64,000 nucleotides of DNA. It comes from Epiperipatus broadwayi. Lineage: Eukaryota > Onychophora > Udeonychophora > Euonychophora > Peripatidae. A program made the translations under genes and the position numbers. Below are positions 37,311-49,679 of the stretch, one piece after another. The DNA lies in contig JAQFVV010012499.1 in NCBI GenBank assembly GCA_028023455.1, positions 2,924,584 to 2,988,583 on the forward strand, given 5' to 3'. Numbering within the stretch: position 1 is the first letter of the stretch; every line of letters begins with the position of its first letter. Under the pieces are notes generated by a model. The model did no database searches. It was not told the DNA's origin and saw nothing but the letters and a program-made list of their open reading frames with translations.

Positions 37311-38358
37311 TACCATGTTTTCCCAAAAATAATACCTAAACTAAAAATAAGCCCTAGCATGATTTTTCAGGATGCTTGTAATATAATCCCTACTCTAAAA
37401 ATGAACCCTAGTTAAGATGAACAGCCAGATAGATGGTTGATGAACTCATTGACTTAATGCTTTAAATAAATGGTAATATAAATTATATAGTTCTTTTATA
37501 TTTTCCCATTGACAATTTTCGGCAAATGTAATTCTACGTGGATAGAAAAACAATTTTTTATTTCATTTATATATTTTAGGCAGTTATTTTATTTAAATTT
37601 AATACTCAAATTTAGTTTGATTTAGTTTTAGAGTTTCGTCATTTAGATGTTCAAGATAAAAGAGAAATTACTTTGATTTTTTAAACATTTTTTTTTCCTT
37701 TTAAAAGAATTTATTAAAATAATGAAAATGATTTTAATAATCAAAGTTTAGTTTAAGTTAAATCATCAATCTTTCTCCTAAAAAGTATTTAAAAAAATAA
37801 CCAAGCAAGAGTAGTAATTTGGAAAGTGTTTATAATGTGTGCACTTGATAATGGCTAGATGCAGTTGTGTCATATAAGATCATTGTAATTCAATTCATAA
37901 TTCAATGTGTCATATATTATAATGGAAATACTTAATGAGCATGTGTGAAGTATAGAAACATTTTCTAAATGTTTGTGCTTGCATTTCTTGTTGCTTTTGT
38001 GTAGATAAACCTTTCTTAACTGTAATCATTTTTTAATCCTCAAATCGTGAAAGTCTTCAATTAACACTGATAAATTTAAATAGAATATTATTCTGATCAC
38101 TGGATAAGATGTGTGCAAAAAGAAAAAGTTATGCCAGCAAGTACAAGAAAGGAATTGTGGGGGCTTACTGAATAAGGATCTAATCACTTTTTGTAAAAGG
38201 AAAGAAGTACTTTAATAAATGTATATTTTTGTACTTGAATAAATGCAGATTTATATATATTTAAAAAAAATAAGACATCCCCTGAAAGTAAATCTTATGA
38301 TGTCTTTTGAAGCAAAAATTAATATAAGATCTGGTCTTTGTTTTGGGAAAACATGATA
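37311..38358. mobile_element. TIR element with CATGTTTTCCC ends
   Basis: The left end ACCATGTTTTCCCAAAAATA (37312-37331) is the inverse of the right end TTTTGGGAAAACATG (38341-38355). Next to the left end are AAAATAAGCCCTAGCATGAT and a diverged repeat of ...CCCTA..CTAAAAATGAACCCTAG. Next to the right end is AATAAGACATCCCCTGAAA. These match the general pattern (recalled, not searched) of a widespread animal DNA-transposon family whose ends read GTTTCCCCGAAAATAAGACC. The 0.8 kb interior has no intact frame. The superfamily is uncertain. Confidence 0.7.
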
Positions 38359-39737
38359 AATTTCTAAAAAAGCAATAATTAAATCATTTCTAATGCTAAT
38401 ATTCATGTCAGAAAATTATAAAAATAATTTAAGGTTTTAAAAGTAAAGAAAATTTTTATTAATTATTATAGAATTATACAAATCAATAGTTGAATAAGTG
38501 TGTGTGTGTATATGAAAGAATCCTCTGCAGATCAGATGAAATTTATTAGTATTATTGTGAACCTTAATTCAATATTGTTTGGGCAAGTTAATTTAAAAGA
38601 TTAAGATGAAAATGTATCTGCTATAGATTCACAACAGAGATAAAAAATTGACTCCCACTTGTAATTTTAAGATATTTTTACTTAACGTGATTGTAAAACA
38701 TTCTTGGAACAAGTTCTTAGAAATAAGTTCATTTATAGAAAGAGATATGACATCTTCTAAAAAACATTATTGATGGATCAAAGCACAATCTTTGTGACAG
38801 AGAATTTCTTGGGCATTCAAAAAAAAATATTCGTAATCAGACAGCATCTTTGCAAATAGTAATTCCATTGTACAGATTGTGAAACTTATAAAGTCTGACT
38901 ATAAAGTATATATATAAATAGATTGTACTATATTAGTTTAGAATCAAACCTGAAATTATTATATTTTTAAAAACATTTTTTTTTGTTGGTTTATTTATTT
39001 TTAAATTATTTTGAAAGATCAAATCATTTACGTTATTGTTCATACAGCATAATATAAAATGATCTGACTTTCATGATTTTTTATTTTAATTTTCTTAACA
39101 AATTATATAATAAATAATTGTATATTATAATAAAATTAATATTTTTATTAAAATATTGGAAAGATTAAAATACGTATTTGTTTTAATATTTGCTGCATAC
39201 ATTTAACAGGTAATATATAAACATAAACAAAAATCAATTGTTATTCAATGTGTGTGCATGTATGCACTGTGAATATAAACATCACATGAATACGTATAGA
39301 GTTTTGCATTGTGAATATAGATAAAATAATATAAAATTATATGTATTTTCAAATATTATTTATATGTAATATTTTAATAAGTATTTTAAAGATTTCTAGA
39401 ATATTTTATATTAAATAAATAGATGTATAAAGAATATTCATTTATTGTATTGAAATTATGATTTTAAAAGATGTATTTCAAGTTGCAAATTTATTGTGTT
39501 ATTTTTTTACTATTATTATTTTACAAACAGTTTGTTTATTTAAAAGTGAAAAGACATTTTTTAGTTCAAAGCATGCTGAAATACTTCAAAAAACTTTATC
39601 AAGCAAAATTTTGACTCTTTATAACAAAGATAGTAGCAACGTTTTGGAATGAAACTATGAGAACAATATCCAAGACAATGAGCTCAATGTTTCATCATTA
39701 GTAAAGAATTATAAAAAGCTCATGTTTTGAGATGAAT
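38359..39737. other. Unassigned A+T-rich DNA
   Basis: No gene recognised. The frame at 39458-39652 has no known motif. Confidence 0.45.
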
Positions 39738-39912
39738 CTCCCTCCCTCCTCCCCCCCCCCCCCCCCCCCCCCTCCCCCCCCTCCCTCCCTCCCTCTCTCT
39801 CCCTCCCTCCCTCTCTCCCTCCCTCCTCTCTCCCTCCCTCTCTCTCTCTCCTCCCTCTCTCTCTCTCTCTCTCCCTCTCTCCTCTCCCTCTCTCCTCTCT
39901 CTCTCTCTCTTC

Positions 39913-39974
<62 letters not shown>

Positions 39975-39976
39975 TA
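39738..39976. repeat. Poly-C / CT-rich (CCCT, CT) microsatellite
   Basis: A run of about 30 nearly uninterrupted Cs begins near 39751. It grades into CCCT and CCT units and finally (CT)n up to 39976. One strand is almost pure pyrimidine for about 240 bp. The predicted Pro/Leu/Ser-rich and Arg/Glu-rich frames on the two strands are translation artefacts of the repeat. Confidence 0.97.
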
Positions 39977-41751
39977 ATATGTTCTTTTTAGTAAGTAAGT
40001 CAATATATCTTATATAAAAATTAATAGTTGAATTGCAAAATAATAATAAATGGCTAAATAAAATAAAACAACTTTGCTCCAAAGACATTGTCTTTTGGGA
40101 GATCTAGAAACATCTTGAAATAAAATTATCTCAAACTATAATTTATTTTAAGGCCTAAAAAATGTGGAATATTCTCATGATCAATATATTTTTTTCATAA
40201 AATAATTAAAAGAATGCAAATTGAAAAGCATTGTGATTAAGTTTACCAAAGGATTCAGTTTATCAAAAGATCAAATAGTACTAATATTTATAGGAAAATG
40301 GAAATATTAATATTACAAGGATTTAATAAGAAATGTATTGCTTAAAAATGCTTACTTCATTAATTGAATAACATTGTGTTTCGGAATGATGTCATTGGAA
40401 TATAAATAAACCTCAAATGTAATGATCATTTAAAGGATCTTCATTTTATACATGGATAATTAAAATGTTTCAAGACTTATGAACTATAATTTCTTATAGT
40501 ATTTTTTATTGTCATGTTTATTATATTTTAATAAATATTTTAACTGAATAAACTATTAAAGGAATATTCAATGATCCATGGAAAAGTTAACCAGCTCAAT
40601 GTTTCGTTATTTATATTTAGCTATTTATGTATTTGTTTAATGTAGAATATATGCAATCGTCTATACTGCATAAATATATATAAAAATTAATTTTTTTTAA
40701 ATGTAAATATTTTTTTATATTAATCCTAATTTTTATATAATATTTTAAAATGTGTTTTGTTTGTTTCATTATTTATATATTTGAAAAGCAATTGAGTTTA
40801 AACATAAATACATCATATTTAGCATAATTTATAATTAATATACTTTTATGAAAGTATAAATTTGTATTTAAATTGGTCACCTTCCATTTATAACTGTAAA
40901 AAAAAAGGTAAGAAACAAACTAAAACAGACTTAGTTACTTTTTTAAATATATTTTAAAGATTTACTTATTAATGCTTATACAATAAAAAAAAATTTTCTG
41001 ATTTATTCGTGCATAATCTTTTGCATTATCTCATAGATACATAAATTAGAATTTTTGACAACACATATCTTTAAATTATTTTATCCATTAATCAATTCAT
41101 ATATTATTCATTTATTTTTATTTTTTTTTATGTTCATAAATTTTATTTTTATTATTTACACTTGAATTTCATAATTCTTCCTAGTTTATTGATAACATAT
41201 TTTGGTATCAATTTGATAAAAGAGACTCTACATAATTTTATTTTTTGTATTAAATATTCAACTAGTCAAAAGCATAAACAAACATATATATATTGTAGTA
41301 ATTTATTACATTATTTTAGCAATTTTCTCATTTACATTTTACTGATTACAAAAAGTTAAGCTAATGTCTTGATACACATTAATTAGTTAACTTATTATTT
41401 ATTTTAAATTAATAAATCAGTACTGAGCAGTGTTAGTACTTTTATCATTCATATTTTTTATATATTAATTTGTAAATATTTCAAACCACTACCATTTGGT
41501 ATTTCAATTAGAGTATAATGAAATTGTTAATTGAATTATATGACTATTTTATACTATTACAAAAATAGTAATCAAACATGATGGGCTATTTAGTAAATTA
41601 ATTTTTGTATATTCAACTTTGTTCTATTATAGACTTCCTAGTAATAATTGATCAATTCATTTTATACCATTACAGATTTTGCCATGCTAAATTAATGGGG
41701 CCTGATGTAATTAAAACTATATTCACTTTTATATCATTACTCTATATATAT
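39977..41751. other. Unassigned A+T-rich DNA
   Basis: No gene or repeat family recognised. Frames at 41162-41359 and 41605-41805 are A+T-driven. Confidence 0.45.
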
Positions 41752-44700
41752 TCTGACCTTGCTCTCATGCATCTTCACTTCCAGATAGTATATGATATAA
41801 AATAAAACGGGTTCTAGCTCAGTTAATAGTTAATAAATAAAATATTCAGCATTAAAATTAAAATGTTTCACTAGCTCAAATTTACAATACGAATAAGGTT
41901 CAGTTTATAAAAATAAATTAAATAAATATTTAATATTTTCATGAGACTTGAAGTGAAAATACAGTTGACAAGATAGATTACATTGAGCCAATATCCCACA
42001 GGATACTACCTCAATGGCATAAGAACACTATCCCCCCTTTATTACTATTTCAAATAACAAACTCATAGTATTCTTACGACTTTAATAACTTCTACTCACT
42101 AAGATTAAACTAATAATTAAATCTTAATCTTCTATTTAATAATAATAATCTAGCTCAAATAAAATAATCTCAGGTTCATAAAGTTTATTTTAAGTTAATT
42201 TAAAAATACGGTAGTAAAATATGAGAAGGGATTTTATGTCATAATCTACTACACTGAAACTAATAATAATAAATAAAAGTAATAATATTCTTCATTGTTT
42301 AACTAATTCTATATATCTTTTCTTTTTACTATAATTTTATTACCATAATAAAATAATAAAATAATTTTATATAATCTTTACCTTCATGTAATGATATAAT
42401 AAATACGTGGTAGCATTTTAATAATCTGACAAACAAAATATGTGTGGCAACTGATAGCATATAATTCAATATAATATTGTGATAACTGATTTATGACCAA
42501 TAAAATAATGTAAGATTATGATTATTTAATTATAATGAATACCAATAAAATATTTAAAATTCTTAAATAATTCTCTATTTATCTTTTTGTGCAAAATTAT
42601 ATATTTGTTTCGATTATTATGCATATATCGTGTTTTCATGCAGCGATGGTGGAGAAATAAATAACTCGGACACAAAATTTTTGAAATAACAAAATTTAAC
42701 AAAGTTTATTACTAACAACAAATAAAGAAACAATTTATTTACACTATTTACAGTGGATATCCTTAACTTTTTTACTTTACAGTTTGATCTACCGGGTTAT
42801 AAAAAAATAATTTATATTTCAATTACATCTTTATTTAGATTTAGAACAAAATTTAAAAAAAAAATGTTACTATTTGGTTTCTCATTATGGTTAACTTATT
42901 ACAAAATATATTTATCTACTTTATTAGCAATAGCATTTTATCCTTAATATTATTAAACTATCTTATTTTAAAAAATTCATACTTAGAAAACATTCCATAG
43001 AAAACAAAATTTTATAATGAGTATGGACTTCTCAAAATATTAAAAAAAATTTCATCTTGCAAAGTCAAAGATGTTACACAAAATATTATCCAAAAATTCA
43101 GTACTAGATTTTAGTATTTATCACACAATGTTTACTAATCATAATATATTCTTCTTTAAGCCTTACTTTAGTTTAATATAAGTGTAATCATTAATATATT
43201 TCTGTTAATCAATAAACAAAAACATACTATGCATATTGTTTACATAATTTACTTTGTACTATTGTATTTTTAAAAAAATATGCAATACTTATTTTTCTCT
43301 TAAAAAAAATAATACTAAAGCATTTAAAATTATTATCACTTTAAAGAAAATATCTTTGTTTAGATATTTTATTTGAAAAAAATTTATATTTCATTTCCGA
43401 AATAAAATTAAAAATATATTCGATGATTCTTTTCTTTCCTTAGGATACTTTGGATCTTCAATTTTAAGTTATAATATTCTGCTCCTTATAAGAAAATAAA
43501 CTAATCTTATCCAAAAACGATAGCATAACATAAGTTCTAAATTATTTAATATTTCTTTTAAAATATCTTACCAAACGATGCAGTTACATGAAATAAAGAT
43601 AGAGAAAATAGATGCATAGGATTAAGGAAGAAAGCTAGAGTATTACTCTTAACATATCTCAAAATCATGGTACAGTGCAAAGAGGTATGACATTTACTTG
43701 CCTAATATCCTCTAATACAGGGACGATGTTAAAGCTATTTCTTCACCTTTATTAGAACATCAAATATTTAAAGAAATATAAACACTGTCCAATAAAATGT
43801 GTATCAGTCATAGGGCTTTGTTAACTATGCTGATATTCACATAAAGACTAAATATTATTTCCATTCCTTATAACATCCTATTTCTTAAAAACATCATCTT
43901 GGTTTCCTGTTCATTAAGTACTTCCAAGCCACTATCTCAACATTATTTCTCAAGATTTTTCTGCATCTTACATCGATAAATAACTATCTGCATTTACAAA
44001 ACAATAAATAAAATTCATTAATAGTTAAACAATCTAGCTGTTCCACAAGAAAAGTCTGTCCACTTCATCATTCTATATGTCTAATCATATACAATCTACT
44101 TAGACAATATTTGAATATCCCATAACATAAAAATTTTAAAAGAATCACATAATTATTTATTATGTTGGATTATATTACTAATAAAAAAAAAATCAAAAAA
44201 AATTGTCATATGCATATTTTCAAATCAATCCTATCTCATAATGTTTTTTAAAATGTTGTATAAAATGCGATACATATAAGTAAAAAAAAAAAAAAAACTT
44301 TTCCACTTCATTCTTCTAATTTATGGATGATCTAAAGAAAACAAAAAAAATATATACATTATAAATTATCAATAGTTATTATTATTACCAATAACCTTTA
44401 TCTAGTCATCGTGTTCAGTAGGCTTTTCTTTATCCACTTGAGCATTGCAGATATAAACAAAATTCACACCCATACACTTTATATTAATATATTTTTAGCT
44501 AAATTATTAGATTGTTATATTATAAAATTTTAATATTAATTAATTAATGTTTTTATGTTTTTTCCTAATCTTATATAAAATTTTAGATTTAAACTAGGTT
44601 AACAAAATAAAAAGAATCAAAACTATAGTTACATATTTTCTTGACGATAGTTCCTGATAAGTCCAAAATGTTTATTATTTTCTCTAGAGTTTTAAAAATG

Positions 44701-46784
44701 TTCTCCTCTAAGTGTGTTAAAATTTAAAATAAAAATAATTATTAATCCATTTAATAAAATTCATAGAAAATAATCCTTGGTTTTAGTATTTAGGACGATA
44801 ATTATTAAATCATAATATTAATTAATCCCGTGAAGCTTCTTAATCTTCTCTACCAATATTCTCTGTGTATCCGATGCATCAATCCATCTAATTTAACTTT
44901 GAAATATTCGATAAACTTTTAAGTACTATTTGTATTTTCATGGATCCATCTTTTCATTCATCTATGTGTTCACTTTTTATCTATGTTTCCTTCTTGATAC
45001 ATTTAAACTTTCGTTTGGTATTTTTATATATCACTTTAAAATAAAAACTTCAAGTACTTTTGAACAAATCTTTTCCAAATACATTTTAAATAATTCGAAG
45101 AACGGATATTTTAATATCAAAATGCTTCTGTAACATATTTTCCTGGGTTCTTTATTTAATTCTTGAAAAATATTTTTAAAAAATGTTACCTTCAGAAAGG
45201 ATATAACATTTTATTCCTTTGAATATCATACTATATAAAATAATTCATGCAATATATAACTATCTTATTACCATTTAAAAATAAATCTTGGATAGGCTTA
45301 TAAATAATAATGCATCTCCAATTTTTTCATTAGACTCCGTATGATGTCCGTGCTGTGGTTTTTTTTTATGTACCAAAAAAGTTCTCCGGTTATGCATAAA
45401 TAAAGCTGTATCAATAAATATTTCAAATATTTTTCAGTATTACAATTTATATCCATTTTATTTCGTAGTATATCCATTTTTTATTGCGTAGTTTAGGTTA
45501 AACTTTTAGATAAAATACGACTGGCAAGTAACTTTTAAAAAATTAGAAAATCATTTCCACGAAGTTTCTAAATATATAATTTTTTTTCCAAAACTTTCCT
45601 TTTGCGAAATACTTCTTTAAAATTATCAATTAGTTTTTGAAAAATAAACGATAAGAAAGTACTAAAAAAAATTGACTAAAATAAAAAATTAAAAAAAATA
45701 CTATCTCTTTGAGAGCTGCAAATATACCTTTCTTTGGTTTCAATACATTATTAATCTCCCCCGATAACTTAGTTACGACGATATTTATAGTCTGTAAGAA
45801 TACCTATTCCTATTGGTTAATTCTTACTTTAGCTTGAGAACAAATTTACATATTTTTAGTTTATAGTAGAATTATATTTGAAAATAAAAAAATTATGACG
45901 TAATGAACTTAAAATATTATTTAAAATATTACTTTTAAATAAATTATTATTTTATTAAAACTATTTAAACATTTAAAATAACTTTTAAAATAACCTTAAT
46001 AACTTATTCCATTTCTTAATATTCAATTTATCTATTTTTATTTAAATAAAAATTTAATTTTTATATTATAACTGTATTCGTCTTTATGATACTATTTAAA
46101 ACATTACATCATTTAAATATGCAATAATAACAGTTAACTTAATATTTATTATTATTTGCTTTTATGATAGGCAATAATTCCATTCAATTCTATAATATAA
46201 CTTTTAAAATATTTTAAACTTTGTTATTATTTCAAACAAACGTGTGTGAAAATATACATTAAAAATCATATGATTAATAACTTTGACAGACGATTTTTAA
46301 TCTATTTCTCTGCCTAGACTAATAAAATTGATACACTTATTACATTTAATAATATAATTATAAAATTTGGAAGAACAATTTAGAAAATATAGAATTAAAT
46401 ACAATTCTCACCATCATAAAGTTTATTTTTAAAATGTATTATATTAATTTTGACTATTAAATATGATTATAAAAATAAACACTGTATTTATTAAATTATA
46501 CATTTTAAACTATTAAAATCGAATTTTTAAATATACTTTTAATATTTATAGCTGTGTTATTTAATATGGACAGCTTTTACAACCATATGAAACAACAATA
46601 GTTAAGCTTTACATAACTATTTTTAAATGATTTTATATACTACATATTCTCTTTAGCTTCAAATTGTACTTTAAAGATATAATTGATTTACTATAATTAA
46701 TATATTAAAAGAACATATTCTAAAATTTAAAATTTTTAGTAATTGACTGTTATGAACTATTACTGACCTATAGAAAAGGGCACA
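41752..46784. mobile_element. Unknown 5.0 kb element R, copy 2
   Basis: Diverged partner of 32608-37125, in the same orientation. The first 38 bases (from about 41745) align without gaps to the start of copy 1, although the terminal TGT is changed to TCT. The end GGGCACA (46778-46784) is kept. It is about 0.5 kb longer than copy 1 through several insertions. It again lacks a long frame; 42753-42947 and 44930-45133 are A+T-rich chance frames. Separate TA-rich flanks argue for two independent insertions rather than one segmental duplication. Confidence 0.7.
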
Positions 46785-46787
46785 ATA

Positions 46788-46908
46788 TATAATTCAGCTT
46801 GATATATATAAAATACAGTAATATTCATATAATTCAACTTATTCTGTTAGAAGTACTTTCGATTATATTAGGTGTATTTAATATATATCAAGTTGAATTT
46901 TACATATA
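46788..46908. mobile_element. Deletion derivative of foldback family F
   Basis: It shares the ends of the 973-1478 element (CTTGATATATATAAAATACA at one end, its inverse GTATTTAATATATATCAAG at the other). It also shares the internal block TCATATAATTCAACTTATTC and AGAAGTACTTTCGA. The centre is deleted, leaving 121 bp. It abuts the end of element R copy 2. Confidence 0.75.
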
Positions 46909-46957
46909 TTTTGACGGAATATAGGTATCAAAATTAATATTTTAATATATATATATA

Positions 46958-47127
46958 TTATAACAACAATATAAATAATAAATATAATAGTAATTAAATA
47001 AAATATACAATCTTTCAATCTGCAGGAGTAGTTTCGGATAATTAACTGAAAGTACTTCTGCAGATTGAAAGACTGTATATTATATTTAATTACCGTTATA
47101 TTTATTATTTATATTGTTGTTACAATA
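46958..47127. mobile_element. 170 bp palindrome upstream of the Gypsy 5' LTR
   Basis: The arm at 46958-47034 is the inverse of 47048-47127, including CTTTCAATCTGCAG and CTGCAGATTGAAAG, around a 13 bp centre. Its GAAAGTACTTCT block is also present in family F, suggesting kinship. No coding capacity. Confidence 0.8.
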
Positions 47128-47152
47128 TTTTTTAATTAGCAAGAATTTTAGT

Positions 47153-47154
47153 TG

Positions 47155-47197
<43 letters not shown>

Positions 47198-47687
47198 TGA
47201 AAAGTATTTGAATAAAATTTTATGTTTGTGTATATAGTAGTTAGATAGAAAGTAAATAAATAAAACCCCTAAGTAAAGTTACAGTTTAAAAAATTAGTAA
47301 TGCACATAAGCTCAATGTATAAAAGTGTGCTAATAAGTAAATTATAAATATTGGGATTAATTAAGCAAATTATGCAAATTATTATTAATTATGGAGAGCA
47401 ATAAAAACTGCAGAATTAGTCTTATATGTGTTCCATAGAAGTGGAACTGTTTTGGTGTACCCTGAGAAGAAGCCACATAGAAAGATGTGGTAGATTAGTA
47501 ATGGGACAAGATTTTTTATTTGTACTTACTTTTGAGTTTGTACTTTGAACAACAAAAAATTTAAACTAGTTGTTAGACTGAAGATAATCTCTTGTTGGTA
47601 AGTTTTCTTTTGTTGTTATGTGCTTACTTCTAATGACATTTCAACTAATTATACTGGTAAATGTCAATATTGTTTCTGTATATTTCA
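47153..47687 (+). repeat. Gypsy element 5' LTR
   Basis: About 535 bp, homologous to 52005-52535 and to the solo copy at 56858-57396. It begins TGTATTATATAT with a TA run, contains TAGATAGAAAGTAAATAAA and GCAATAAAAACTG. It ends GTCAATATTGTTTCTGTATA then TTTCA. The first internal bases (from 47691) start TGG, as expected for a primer-binding site. Confidence 0.85.
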
Positions 47688-48474
47688 AAATGGTACAGTT
47701 CAATAATTTGTAAAACTTATATTTGTATAGTAGACTGACAGTGATAATACAAAAAAATTAATGAAAAATTCAACACGTTAAGGTAGAATAACTCCATAAT
47801 AGAATTTGATGTTAACAATGCAGTGGAATGGCAGTTATATGATGTCAATGCAGAGACATACATGTTCATTAACAATATAGTAGATAGTAAAATGAAAGTT
47901 ACAATACTAATATGAATGGTTGGTAAAGATGTAATGCAACATTGATGTAAATGCCTGGTAAAAATGCATTAGAGATTGCAAACCAACAGTGCAACTCAAA
48001 AGTTCCTGTGGATATTTATAAAGATTTGATAGAGAAGTAAGCACACATTTTAAAACTACACATCTAGACATTTAGTGCATTTATGCATCAGAAATAAAAT
48101 TCAGTCACCATGAAAGAACATAAAAGATTTCAATGTGGGATTATCTATTCTCATAAAGGGATGTGACTTTGAAATTGAGCTGAAAGAGATGATTCTAGAT
48201 CAACTATTATTATGTATGAGTTACAGTATGTGCGAATAAATAGTTCCGGTGAATTTGTATTAACATATGCCAAACTTATCAAAAAGAGGATAGCTTATGA
48301 GCTATCCTAGTAAATGTAACAAAATTGATAAATATTGCAGGTGTAATATATCTATATATATTTTCTTTTACTTACACATTTTTTTAAATGGTCTTTACTA
48401 CCACAACAATAATAATACTTCATGCATTCATTGTACTTGTGTAGTTTGCAATCTGTGCTTGTGTTCTATTTACC

Positions 48475-48480
<6 letters not shown>
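47688..48480 (+). pseudogene. Gypsy gag-like remnant
   Basis: This is the position of gag between the 5' LTR and pol. Short plus-strand pieces are readable, for example N-N-A-V-E-W-Q-L-Y-D-V-N-A-E-T-Y-M near 47815-47865. A cysteine-containing piece near 48300 (KCNKIDKYC) may be what is left of a nucleocapsid zinc knuckle. Stops and frameshifts occur throughout. The identification rests mainly on position. Confidence 0.45.

Positions 48481-48526
<46 letters not shown>
48481..48526. repeat. TA microsatellite
   Basis: An uninterrupted (TA)n run inside the Gypsy interior. Similar runs lie at 47159-47194 and 52011-52058 near the start of each LTR. Confidence 0.97.
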
Positions 48527-48530
<4 letters not shown>

Positions 48531-48837
48531 CATGGACATTTTATTAATGTGGTAGTGAAGGACATTTTAAAAATGTGTAAACAAGAAAAATGACAAATGG
48601 TTATAATTGTTAAGTTAAAGGACATTTATCATGATTTGTGTAATAATAAACAGAAAACACTAAAGATTATTTATGACTGTACTATAAATTGAGTGGAGGA
48701 GTCTGCAAAAAGAAAACGAACATCATGTGTGGGATATAAAAACTTGTGAACAAATAATCAGAATGGAATAGACAGCACATGCAAGTGTTCCTCTTATTTC
48801 AAAAAGAGATTTGTCAGTTATCACAAGAATATACATA

Positions 48838-49099
48838 TTGCCACACATTGCAAACTAGAGTAATCAATGGATGCCAGAAGGCTTGTGCATAAAATCCCCA
48901 TCTAGTGTCTACTCATCCAATATCCCCAGACTAGTTTCTGGCTTGTGGCTTTCATCAGTGAGGAACCTTGTATCTGAGAGCACTGCTAGAAACTAGTCTG
49001 GGGATATTGGATAAGTAGGCACTAGATGGGGATTTTATGCACAAGTCTTCTGGCATCCATTGATTACTCTAGCTTACAGTGTGTGGCAACATGTATAGT
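48838..49099. mobile_element. Palindromic insertion inside Gypsy element, hammerhead candidate
   Basis: The arm at 48838-48938 is the inverse of about 48989-49099. It includes CTAGAGTAATCAATGGATGC, CTTGTGCATAAAATCCCCAT and CCAATATCCCCAGACTAGTT. The 50 bp centre differs between arms. No protein is encoded. It is much less A+T-rich than the neighbourhood and the arms are about 95% alike by eye, so it is younger than the Gypsy element it sits in. The centre of the minus strand has a hammerhead-like arrangement. Confidence 0.85.
48923..48964 (-). ncRNA. Candidate hammerhead ribozyme with weak helix II
   Basis: On the minus strand the order is TCCTCA (48959-48964), CTGATGA (48952-48958), a 13-base helix II region (48939-48951), GAAA (48935-48938), CUAGUC (48929-48934) and TGGGGA (48923-48928). 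Helix I TCCTCA/TGGGGA pairs at all six positions with one G.U. Helix III would be A-U, C-G with a UA loop, and the triplet is the optimal GUC. Helix II has only two convincing pairs, so this copy is doubtful or decayed. The plus-strand arm keeps the GAAACTAGTC-TGGGGA part (48989-49004) but not CTGATGA. Confidence 0.5.
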
Positions 49100-49679
49100 G
49101 AGTTTTGCCTGTTTTAATGACAGTTATAGTAAGCATAAGAAATGATGGTCAGGTGATGCTTATTGGCTTATCATAAGAAATTGGGAGGAAGTATCTATAA
49201 ATAAAACAGACTTAGTAGCTATTGATGTAAATGAAAACTGGATTGATATTCTAATGATTGTAACAGTACTAGCACATGTAAATACAAAATTTAAAAATCT
49301 ACCTCTTCTGACAAGAGACTTAAGGCATTCTAGATTGAAACTGATTCAAATCTTTAGGAAAAAGAATAAAAATAATAGAGTTCAGTTAGAAAATTAAGTC
49401 TAAAATAAATTTCCACAACTGTTCAAGTCAGATCCAGCAGAAATGAATACACAACAGGTTGATATAAAGTAAATAGATAATGTTCTGCTTATTGTTTGCA
49501 GATCATAGAATATTTCCTTTCACTATGACTAGTAAAATGGAAATAACTCAAATATTTAGTTAAAACAAGTAGAAATTCACCTATTGAAGAGTCAGCTTGA
49601 GAACCACCCATCACAGTAATTTTAAAAACTAATGTTTTTGTTTATATGGCAACTACTATGTAATTCTGAATAGATACAT

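Noticed and set aside
39720-40088. Long Arg/Glu-rich and Pro/Leu/Ser-rich open frames on opposite strands
   Set aside because: Both are translations of the C/CT repeat and have no non-repetitive coding part.
32608-46784. A single LTR retrotransposon with elements R1 and R2 as its two giant LTRs
   Set aside because: The 4.6 kb between them has no pol, primer-binding site or polypurine tract, includes an unrelated TIR element, and each copy has its own TA-rich flanks.
48297-48527. Cysteine-rich 76-codon frame as a secreted peptide
   Set aside because: It lies in the gag region of the Gypsy element and ends in a translated TA repeat.
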